A stretch of DNA of 64,000 bases. It comes from Flavobacterium sp. Its GTDB lineage: Bacteria > Bacteroidota > Bacteroidia > Flavobacteriales > Flavobacteriaceae. Positions 56,153-64,000 of the stretch are shown here, in pieces. The DNA lies in contig JAIPAM010000010.1 of assembly GCA_021740105.1 (NCBI GenBank), positions 1-64,000 on the forward strand. The letters are read 5' to 3'. Positions within the stretch are counted from its first letter, which is position 1. Each line of letters begins with the position of its first letter. The notes under the pieces are model-generated. The model saw only the letters and a program-made list of their open reading frames with translations, made no database searches and had not been told where the DNA came from. The translations under genes were made by a program, and so were the position numbers.

Positions 56153-57814
56153 ATGATTTATCCAAAAATACCCTTAGCGCAAAGCATAAACGAAATTTGT
56201 CTCGCTCAAGGAGTAACCCATATCGTTATTTCTCCCGGTTCAAGAAATGCACCACTTACAATTGGATTTGTAAACAATCCAAAATTTACTTGTTATAGTG
56301 TTGCAGACGAAAGAAGTGCTGCCTTTTTTGCATTAGGTATAGCGCAGCAAACAAAAAAACCAGTAGCTTTAGTTTGTACATCTGGATCGGCAGTATTAAA
56401 TTATTACCCAGCTATAGCAGAGGCTTTTTATAGTCAAATCCCTTTGGTGGTAATTAGTGCCGATCGTCCTTCAGAAAAAATTGATATCGGGGACGGCCAA
56501 ACTATTCGTCAAGAGAATATATTTCAAAATCATTCCTTATACAATGCCAATTTAGTTGAGGGAGCTTCATTTGAAAATGATCTAAAAATTACCCAAGCTA
56601 TTCATTGTTCTATAATTAATAAAGGACCAGTTCATATTAATGCTCCTTTTGAAGAACCGTTGTATGAAACTGTAAATGCACTTTCAATTAAGGTAAATAC
56701 TTCCGCTATTGCAAATAGAACTCCTGCCGTTGAATTGCAAAATACGTCCAAATTCGCAACTATTTGGAATACAACAAAAAAGAAATTAGTACTTGTTGGA
56801 GTGAACGATCCAAATTCAATTGATGCATCAATTATTGATTTTTTAGTAAATGATCCTTCCGTAGTCGTGATGACGGAAACTACTTCCAATTTACATCATC
56901 CTAGTTTTATTAATAACATTGATTCTATAATTACCCCGTTTTCAACCTCTGATTTTGAGTTTTTTCAACCAGAAATACTCCTTACTTTTGGTGGAATGGT
57001 GGTGTCAAAAAGGATAAAAGCGGCTTTGCGCAAAAACCAACCAAAACACCATTGGCATATCGATTCGCTTAGAGCCTATAATACTTATGGTTGTTTAACC
57101 GAGCATTTTCAAATTAATCCAAATGACTTTTTCAATCAAATTATCCCATTATTAAAACCAATAGAAAGTGACTATTTTGCACACTTTGAAGTGATAAATC
57201 AACTTCGAAAAGTAAAAACAGCAACCTATTTATCTAAAATCCCTTTTACGGATTTTAAAGTGTTTGAAAAAATAATTCAAAGTTTACCTGTAAATTCTCA
57301 ATTGCAAATTGGCAACAGTTCTGCTATTCGGTATGCTCAATTAATAGATATTCATCCTTCAATTGAAGTCTTTTGCAATAGGGGAACAAGCGGAATTGAC
57401 GGAAGTACATCTACAGCAATTGGTGCTGCAGTAGCTAATAATAAACCAACTATTTTGATTACTGGAGATATCAGTTTCTTTTATGATTCTAATGGATTAT
57501 GGAATAACTATATTCCAAAGAATTTCAAGATTGTCTTAATTAATAACGGAGGAGGTGGTATCTTTAGAATTTTACCCGGACATGATGAAACTCCCGTTTT
57601 TAATACCTTTTTTGAAACTTCTCATTGCTTGACAGCGGAAAAATTAGCCAGCATGTACAATTTTGATTATGCAATAGCAAGTGATGAAACGAGCTTGACT
57701 GCAGGAATTGACCAGCTTTATGCTAATAATAATAAGCCCTTTATTTTAGAAGTTTTTACACCAACTCGTGAAAACGATAAAGTATTACTTCAGTTCTTCA
57801 AAGAGTTGGTATAA
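56153..57814 (+). CDS. menD: 2-succinyl-5-enolpyruvyl-6-hydroxy-3-cyclohexene-1-carboxylate synthase
   Basis: 'VTHIVISPGSRNAPLTIGF', 'VALVCTSGSAVLNYYPAIAEAFYSQIPLVVISADRP', 'NRGTSGIDGSTSTAIGAA'. ATG at 56153 preferred. Confidence 0.96.
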   Translation: MIYPKIPLAQSINEICLAQGVTHIVISPGSRNAPLTIGFVNNPKFTCYSVADERSAAFFALGIAQQTKKPVALVCTSGSAVLNYYPAIAEAFYSQIPLVVISADRPSEKIDIGDGQTIRQENIFQNHSLYNANLVEGASFENDLKITQAIHCSIINKGPVHINAPFEEPLYETVNALSIKVNTSAIANRTPAVELQNTSKFATIWNTTKKKLVLVGVNDPNSIDASIIDFLVNDPSVVVMTETTSNLHHPSFINNIDSIITPFSTSDFEFFQPEILLTFGGMVVSKRIKAALRKNQPKHHWHIDSLRAYNTYGCLTEHFQINPNDFFNQIIPLLKPIESDYFAHFEVINQLRKVKTATYLSKIPFTDFKVFEKIIQSLPVNSQLQIGNSSAIRYAQLIDIHPSIEVFCNRGTSGIDGSTSTAIGAAVANNKPTILITGDISFFYDSNGLWNNYIPKNFKIVLINNGGGGIFRILPGHDETPVFNTFFETSHCLTAEKLASMYNFDYAIASDETSLTAGIDQLYANNNKPFILEVFTPTRENDKVLLQFFKELV

Positions 57815-57824
57815 ATTCAATTTT

Positions 57825-59177
57825 TTATTTGATTGGCATTGGGAAAACAGGCAAACTAGCATGCCCTAATTCATCTATAGATTGTACCGAAAAGAGATAA
57901 TTATCTTTTGAATAGGGGATTTCTGCCTTGGTATCTTTTACAAAAATGGTTTTCTCCCAATGGGTAGCCGAAGTTTCTCTAATTAAAATGGTATAACCAT
58001 AAACGGACTTTCCTTCTGGTTTATCCCAAACTAAAGTGGAGAAATTAGAAAGCTCTTTTACTTCAATACCAACATTTTTAGGAGCTTTTGGCGACCAAGC
58101 AAGGTTACTCAAAGTGGCTAGGTTGGAACAAGCTACTTTTCTTAGGTAGTCAAAATCCATAAATTCAGGAAGATCTCCATATTGAATTCCGTTTTCTTTT
58201 CTAACCGTTTGATGTTGGTGGTCAAAATTTTCGTTCATTTCGCAAAAACGAATGGCGGTAAATCCATTTTGACTGAACGGCGTGTGATCGCCCCCACGTA
58301 AAAAACGATCATTTCTATAAACTAACTTTATATCTAATTGTTCCACATATTGATTGGTTACAGTTTTAATGTAACGCGCCAATTGTCTCGAAGGACTATC
58401 ATTTTCTCTATTGGTTGCTTTTCGTACTTTAGCTTCAGCCTCCGTTTCTAGATAAGGAATGGCTTCACTAAATACGCGTACTTGTCTGTTGTCTCTTAAT
58501 TGAGTGCCACTGGACAAGCTATTTCCAATCATATCATTGTTAATCATAGCAATTACATTCCATTGCTGTTCTTTGGCTTTATCGGCTAAATATTTTGCGC
58601 CATACAATCCTTGTTCTTCGCCTACAACAGCAACAAATACTATTGTAAACGGAAATTCTCTTTTACTCATAATTCTCGCCAATTCCATCATTGCAGCTAC
58701 TCCCGATCCATCATCATTCGCCCCAGGCGCATCAATTGTACTGTCCATAACATCGGTAGCTCTAGAATCTAAGTGGCCGCTAATAATTAAAACACGATCG
58801 TCAGTAGCGTCAGTTCCTTTTAAAGTCGCCATCACATTACCCAATTGGCTGTCATTTTTAATTCGTCTTCCATCGGCTTTAATAGTAAAATAATCAATAA
58901 TAGAAGTCAATCTCCCATTGGAAGCCAAAGCATAATTGTCAAATTCTGATTTTACCCAGCGTTGAGCTGCTCCAATTCCTCGTGTGGAACTTTTGGTATC
59001 ACTTAAAGTATGTCGGGTTCCAAAAGATACTAGTTTCTTTACTGTTGCTTCCATGTTCTCCGATTTAACCTCGGATATCATTTTTCTTATTTCAGGGTCA
59101 TTCACAGTAATTTGACCAAAACTTGTAGAAACTGAAAATAGTAACAATAGGATTCTTAGAATAAAAGTTGGTTTCAT
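57825..59177 (-). CDS. M28 family metallopeptidase with C-terminal FN3-like domain
   Basis: 'VLIISGHLDSRATDVMDSTIDAPGANDDGSGVAAMMELARIM', 'VAVVGEEQGLYGAKYLA', 'GGDHTPFSQNGFTAIRF'. Confidence 0.94.
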   Translation of the reverse strand: MKPTFILRILLLLFSVSTSFGQITVNDPEIRKMISEVKSENMEATVKKLVSFGTRHTLSDTKSSTRGIGAAQRWVKSEFDNYALASNGRLTSIIDYFTIKADGRRIKNDSQLGNVMATLKGTDATDDRVLIISGHLDSRATDVMDSTIDAPGANDDGSGVAAMMELARIMSKREFPFTIVFVAVVGEEQGLYGAKYLADKAKEQQWNVIAMINNDMIGNSLSSGTQLRDNRQVRVFSEAIPYLETEAEAKVRKATNRENDSPSRQLARYIKTVTNQYVEQLDIKLVYRNDRFLRGGDHTPFSQNGFTAIRFCEMNENFDHQHQTVRKENGIQYGDLPEFMDFDYLRKVACSNLATLSNLAWSPKAPKNVGIEVKELSNFSTLVWDKPEGKSVYGYTILIRETSATHWEKTIFVKDTKAEIPYSKDNYLFSVQSIDELGHASLPVFPMPIK

Positions 59178-59341
59178 TTTTTTATCTTTTTTACTTTAAA
59201 TTATTTCGTAAGGATTCAAATATACAAATTATTCACAACGAATTTTTGTATCCTAAATTATAGACAATTAAAAATCCAAAACTATAAATCTATTTCTATA
59301 GCTTTCAATTTTGTACCTTTGGCCATTAGAAAAGTAGAATA

Positions 59342-60196
59342 ATGATTGAAATAGGAAAATACAATACGCTCACCATATTACGAGATACTAAAGTTGGTTT
59401 ATTTTTAGGAAATCCTCAAGAAGATCCTGAAGGGATAAATGACATTCTTTTACCCAATAAATACGTGCCTAATAATTTTGAAATTGGTGATGAATTAACG
59501 GTTTTTGTTTATTTAGATCATGAAGAACGACCAGTTTCCACTACACTTGAACCCTACATTCTATTAAATGAGTTCGCCCTTTTACGTGTTAATTATGTAA
59601 ATCAAATTGGTGCTTTCATGGATTGGGGAATGGAAAAAGACATTTTAGTCCCTTTTAAAGAACAAGCACGTCCTATGGAAAAAGGGAAACGCTATTTGGT
59701 TTATCTCTATATGGACGAAAAAACAAATCGATTAGTAGCCTCCAGCAAAACCAATCAATTTTTGAACAACGATCATTTAACAGTTGAAAAAGGGGAGGAA
59801 GTAGATTTGATTGTTTCGCATATTACAGAAATAGGAATCAATGTAATTATAAACGAGCAACATAAAGGGTTGATTTATAAAGATGAAGTTTATGATGATA
59901 GTATTCGAACAGGGGATCGATTACGTGGTTATATAAAAACGATACGTCCCGACAATAAAATAGACGTTGCCCTGCAAATACAAGGTTACCAAAGTATTGA
60001 GCCGAATGCACAATTAATATTAGAAGAACTAAAAGCTAGTAGAGGTTTTTTGAGATTGACCGATAATTCTCACCCTGAGGATATTAAAACAGTTTTAAAA
60101 ATGAGCAAAAAAACATTTAAAAAAGCAATTGGTTCACTTTACCGTGAGAAAGTAATTGAAATTAAGGAAGATGGAATTTACTTGATTAAAGAATAA
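59342..60196 (+). CDS. S1-like RNA-binding protein, CvfB family
   Basis: 'GLFLGNPQEDPEGINDILLPNKYVP', 'GAFMDWGMEKDILVPFKEQARPMEKGKRYLVYLYMDEKTNRLVASSK', C-terminal winged helix. Confidence 0.92.
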   Translation: MIEIGKYNTLTILRDTKVGLFLGNPQEDPEGINDILLPNKYVPNNFEIGDELTVFVYLDHEERPVSTTLEPYILLNEFALLRVNYVNQIGAFMDWGMEKDILVPFKEQARPMEKGKRYLVYLYMDEKTNRLVASSKTNQFLNNDHLTVEKGEEVDLIVSHITEIGINVIINEQHKGLIYKDEVYDDSIRTGDRLRGYIKTIRPDNKIDVALQIQGYQSIEPNAQLILEELKASRGFLRLTDNSHPEDIKTVLKMSKKTFKKAIGSLYREKVIEIKEDGIYLIKE

Positions 60197-60212
60197 TTTT
60201 TCTATAATTAAA

Positions 60213-60644
60213 TTACAACACTACAATATTGGGATTTATTCTCAGCAACTCTTCAAGAAAAATAGCTTCCTGATTGGGAGAAATATAGATGTCATCATAG
60301 CTATTGTAATAGACAATTAGTCCCTTGGTATTCAAAGCAGGTTTATACGTTACTGGAACTATTAAACCAGAATGATGTTCAATTTTTCTGATGGAATTAA
60401 TAGTAATTTTTCCTCGAAAGGGTCCTGAATAAAAATACAAGATTTCCTCTTTGATACTGTACTTTGTATCTAACAAAATCCAAATTAACATTGAAATAAT
60501 TCCAATAATAATTGTATTAAAAATAAAAAGGGGTGGCGATTCTGCTTCCGGCTTTTCAATAAATAGTATTATTAGAAGCCCAATAGCTATTATCCATAAA
60601 ATCGCATAGGAAAAGCCATTTTTTGAAGAAGCAAACGTTTTCAA
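60213..60644 (-). CDS. PH domain-containing membrane protein
   Basis: Two TM helices then 'YSIKEEILYFYSGPFRGKITINSIRKIEHH…DDIYISPNQEAIFLEELLRINPNI'. Confidence 0.75.
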   Translation of the reverse strand: MKTFASSKNGFSYAILWIIAIGLLIILFIEKPEAESPPLFIFNTIIIGIISMLIWILLDTKYSIKEEILYFYSGPFRGKITINSIRKIEHHSGLIVPVTYKPALNTKGLIVYYNSYDDIYISPNQEAIFLEELLRINPNIVVL

Positions 60645-60645
60645 A

Positions 60646-62370
60646 TTAGAAAGATTTTGTTAGCGATAAGGTGACACCGCTGCTTGGAGGTACAAATCGG
60701 CAGATTCCACCAGCACAAACTAAACCGCCACGTTGTCTTCCATAGCTTAACGCAATTCTTGAACTTCCTTTGGTATAAGCACTTCCTATGTTGTAAAAAT
60801 GAATTTTAAAATGATCGCTTACATCATCAATCAAATTGGAATTTTTATCAAATCCATAGTTGTACATGTCAGAAACGTAAAACGACCAGTTTAAATTATG
60901 ATTGTATTCTACCATTAAAGCAGCCCAATTTTTTCTATCAGAATCAGTCCACATATGTTCTGCAGCAATCCTAACAGATTTTGTTGGGGTTAATTTGTAG
61001 GATATTTCTGGAGCAATGATAAATGAATTAACTTCAATTCTCAATGAAGCTGCTATTAATCGGTGATTGTAAAATTGATTAATAAATACTACGCTTCCCT
61101 GTAAATTGGAATTGAATTTTTTTGAAATTTCAAGATTGTAATCCGAAAAATATTTTTCCCCTGTTGCAAAAAAATCGGTTTTATAATCGGGTGGATATAA
61201 AGTATAATCACCATTTAGGTTAAACCAATTCGAAGCATTTATGGCTATTTTTGTCCCGTATTTTCCTCCAAGAGCTGAGCCTTTTTTGAATTCATAGAAA
61301 AAATCAATTTGTCCTCCAATTTCTCCAGCTTTAGCAATTCCATTATCAGAAACGATACTTACACTTTTTTGAGCCTGAAAAACGTAGATATTTGCTAAAT
61401 TAGAATGGTGTTGTTTGGTTAAACTTGGAACAAAATTCATCATCCGATCATTAAAGGCCAAACTAGTTTGTTCTGGAGAAAACACTTCAGGATTTCTTTC
61501 GGATAGAAAATTCATGTTTTCAATTCGCCTAAGTGATACGTCTAAACCAACTCCTTTTTTAGAATATCCAAAATTGGTAAGTAGCGCACTTCCCGACTTT
61601 ACAAATGTATTACTTACAGTTATAGGATATAAAATAGCATCTTCAGATATATAGTTGTACTCTGAATTTATATAAAAAGAGTCGTGACTGTAATTAATTC
61701 TCCCTGCAAATGAATTGGTAAGTTCCTCAAAATTTGGATTTTCAATGGTTGTTTTTTCATCTCTTCCAACGTAGGAGAATCCAACAGAGACATCCGAACT
61801 TTCCATTTTTAAAATTCCAGAAAGATTGATATCAGAGTTAAAACCGTAAATAGTTCCTTTGGCAACATCAAATCCTGTTCGTTGATTTCCGTATAATCCA
61901 GTAAATGATAAATTTTCTGAAGGTCGCAAAACTATTTTTCCTCCTCGAATAGCATTATTTATTCCTAACGAACGATCTTCCCAGCTTCTTAATAATAAAC
62001 CACTTCCAAATTGTTCGTAAAAATATCCTGCAGTGACGTCTATTTTTTCAGTTTTATAATTCAGAAAATAAGTTCCTAAATTGGTTTTTTCATATTTTGG
62101 ATTGAAATTCAAAAGCGGTTTTGGAGCGTAGGATTCCGCTTGGATTCCAGCTGTCCATTTGCCATAATTGTAGTTTAATAAAAGGTAATTGTTTGATCTA
62201 ATAGGTTGCTCAGGGTGATTTATTCCTCTTTCAACATCGTTTAAATACCATTGTGAATTGGATTCGAAACCACCAAATAGTCTGCCTTTAGCCTTTTCAA
62301 CGTTTGAGGTAGTTTGAGAAAATACTGATATCGAACTGCAAATTGCTATAAAAAACAGATACTTCTTCAT
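60646..62370 (-). CDS. DUF6029 family outer-membrane protein
   Basis: Signal peptide; beta-rich; 'KGRLFGGFESNSQWYLNDVERG', 'YFYEQFGSGLLLRSWEDRSLGINNAIRG'. Confidence 0.8.
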   Translation of the reverse strand: MKKYLFFIAICSSISVFSQTTSNVEKAKGRLFGGFESNSQWYLNDVERGINHPEQPIRSNNYLLLNYNYGKWTAGIQAESYAPKPLLNFNPKYEKTNLGTYFLNYKTEKIDVTAGYFYEQFGSGLLLRSWEDRSLGINNAIRGGKIVLRPSENLSFTGLYGNQRTGFDVAKGTIYGFNSDINLSGILKMESSDVSVGFSYVGRDEKTTIENPNFEELTNSFAGRINYSHDSFYINSEYNYISEDAILYPITVSNTFVKSGSALLTNFGYSKKGVGLDVSLRRIENMNFLSERNPEVFSPEQTSLAFNDRMMNFVPSLTKQHHSNLANIYVFQAQKSVSIVSDNGIAKAGEIGGQIDFFYEFKKGSALGGKYGTKIAINASNWFNLNGDYTLYPPDYKTDFFATGEKYFSDYNLEISKKFNSNLQGSVVFINQFYNHRLIAASLRIEVNSFIIAPEISYKLTPTKSVRIAAEHMWTDSDRKNWAALMVEYNHNLNWSFYVSDMYNYGFDKNSNLIDDVSDHFKIHFYNIGSAYTKGSSRIALSYGRQRGGLVCAGGICRFVPPSSGVTLSLTKSF

Positions 62371-62372
62371 AG

Positions 62373-62852
62373 TTATAAACTTTTTAATTTTTCAAAAAAC
62401 TCACTTTCACCACCCGGAGAATGACCATTTTGCACATATACTATTTTATTGTTTTTAACCACAACAGTATAAGGAACGTTTGCAATTGATAAACTTCTTT
62501 TGAATTCTTGATTGGTATCCAATAAAACAATGTATTCCCAGCCTTTACCATTTACCATTGGTTTTACTCTTTTTTCAGTTCTAGAATCATCAACAGAAAC
62601 AGCAATTAATTCAATATTTATTTTTTGTTTCCAATTTCCATATACTTCACTAATTGCATCTAATTCCTGTACACACGGGGCGCACCATGTTGCCCAAAAG
62701 GAGTAGACATATACAACATCTTTTTTCTGAAAATCTAAATTAGAATTCACTAGCTCCCCTTTTAAATTTTTCAGTTTGACATTTGGAAGTTGGTTTTGAG
62801 AGTATGTTATAAAGTGTATTAAAGTAAATAGTACTAAAAGTGTTTTTTTCAT
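62373..62852 (-). CDS. TlpA-like thiol-disulfide oxidoreductase
   Basis: 'VYSFWATWCAPCVQELDAI' (WCAPC), signal peptide from ATG at 62852. Confidence 0.92.
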   Translation of the reverse strand: MKKTLLVLFTLIHFITYSQNQLPNVKLKNLKGELVNSNLDFQKKDVVYVYSFWATWCAPCVQELDAISEVYGNWKQKINIELIAVSVDDSRTEKRVKPMVNGKGWEYIVLLDTNQEFKRSLSIANVPYTVVVKNNKIVYVQNGHSPGGESEFFEKLKSL

Positions 62853-62960
62853 GATATTTTGAATATTAAAAAAATTATCAATGCAAATAAAGAATAAATA
62901 TTGCATTTATTTAAAAAAAATTAGTTTATTTGTAAAGTAAAATAATTTAAACATCTAAAT

Positions 62961-64000
62961 ATGAAAAAATTACATTTTTTATTTGCTCTTTTAACTTTCG
63001 GATTATTTATTTCTTGTAGCAAAGAGGATAACAATTCTGGAGGATCAGCAATACAGTCCATAACCATTACAGCAAATCCAGCTGAAGCATACGTGGGAGA
63101 TAACATTCAATTTACAGTTAAGGGAAATAACAATGTCGATGTTACTGGAACCGCTGTTATTTATGTAAATACTTCTCCAATTGTAAATAATTTCTATACA
63201 GCTAATGCAGCCGGTACACTTTCGGTTTATGCCGTATATCAAGTTTCTAGTACCGTTTCAATAACCTCACCAACAATTCAAATTCCCGTAATACAAGGTA
63301 TTAATTTCAATAAGAGAGTATTAGTTGAAGATTATACGGGTACTTGGTGTCAATATTGTCCTCGTGTATCTTATGCGATTAGTCAAGTCCGTTTGCAAAC
63401 TTCTGATGCCGTAATTGTTGCAATTCACAGAGGAAATGATCCTTATAATTTTAGTGCAGCTTCTGTATTAGAAAATATGATTGGCCTTACAGGATATCCA
63501 ACAGGAATGCTTAATAGAAAAACAGATTGGACTTATCCAGAGAATAATAATGTTGCACAAGTAGTTAATTTAACTTCTGGAACCAACCCTAGAATTGGAT
63601 TAGCAATGACCAATTCAGTTAATTCAGCTAATGGTAATGTAACTGTTCAAGTTAATGTTAAATTTGGTAAAAATTTCTCAGGTCTTAAATTAGTAGTCTA
63701 TGCATTAGAAGATAATTTACTATACAATCAAACGAACTCTACAAGTTTTTATGGAGGGGTAAATCCTATTGCAAATTTCAATCACAAAGATGTATTGAGA
63801 GCATTTTTAACTACAAGTATTTTAGGTGATGATATCACTGGAGCAACTACAGTAAATAATGTTTTCACAAGAACGTTTGTTTATAATTTGGGTGGAGCAC
63901 AAGCTTCTAATATCCACTTTGCAGCTTTTGTTGTTGATGCAGCAGGTAATGCATTAAATTCTAGAGATGCTTCAACTAATGTAACTCAAACTTTTGAAGT
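62961..64000 (+). CDS. Omp28-related lipoprotein (3'-truncated by window end)
   Basis: ATG 62961; MKKLHFLFALLTFGLFISCSKEDNNSGG lipobox; 'KRVLVEDYTGTWCQYCPRVSYAISQV' matches the Omp28 thioredoxin-like motif; frame open to the window edge. Confidence 0.85.
   Translation, partial: MKKLHFLFALLTFGLFISCSKEDNNSGGSAIQSITITANPAEAYVGDNIQFTVKGNNNVDVTGTAVIYVNTSPIVNNFYTANAAGTLSVYAVYQVSSTVSITSPTIQIPVIQGINFNKRVLVEDYTGTWCQYCPRVSYAISQVRLQTSDAVIVAIHRGNDPYNFSAASVLENMIGLTGYPTGMLNRKTDWTYPENNNVAQVVNLTSGTNPRIGLAMTNSVNSANGNVTVQVNVKFGKNFSGLKLVVYALEDNLLYNQTNSTSFYGGVNPIANFNHKDVLRAFLTTSILGDDITGATTVNNVFTRTFVYNLGGAQASNIHFAAFVVDAAGNALNSRDASTNVTQTFE

Noticed and set aside
1-64000. CRISPR array, rRNA operon, transposase/IS element, toxin-antitoxin or restriction-modification system
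   Set aside because: Looked for regularly spaced direct repeats, rRNA motifs, DDE transposases with terminal repeats and defence-gene motifs; none seen.

Overview
AT-rich Bacteroidota sequence. Protein families, a TAnnTTTG-type -7 promoter motif and T9SS sorting domains suggest Flavobacterium or a close relative. Positions ~10.5-49.3 kb and 55-64 kb are mostly ordinary core genome: fmt, recQ, murA, aroQ, xerD, rny, zapA, pgm-type mutase, mtaB, ccsBA, menD, cvfB-like, plus a strong 6S RNA candidate between zapA and rny. Two regions look accessory. (1) The left ~10.5 kb holds secreted enzymes, an HTH regulator with dyad operators, attC-like intergenic segments, and a tyrosine integrase reading away from a tRNA-Met(CAT), with unusual repeat clusters on both sides of the integrase. 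(2) Positions 49.45-54.87 kb hold a five-gene cluster of exported proteins: a T9SS-sorted protein, an OM beta-barrel, a modular tail-fibre-like repeat protein, an FGE/SUMF1 (C-type-lectin-like) protein whose start codon appears broken, and a protein of 27-aa single-cysteine repeats. This cluster is my best candidate for an undescribed surface-appendage system. All family calls come from reading the sequence; no database search was run.
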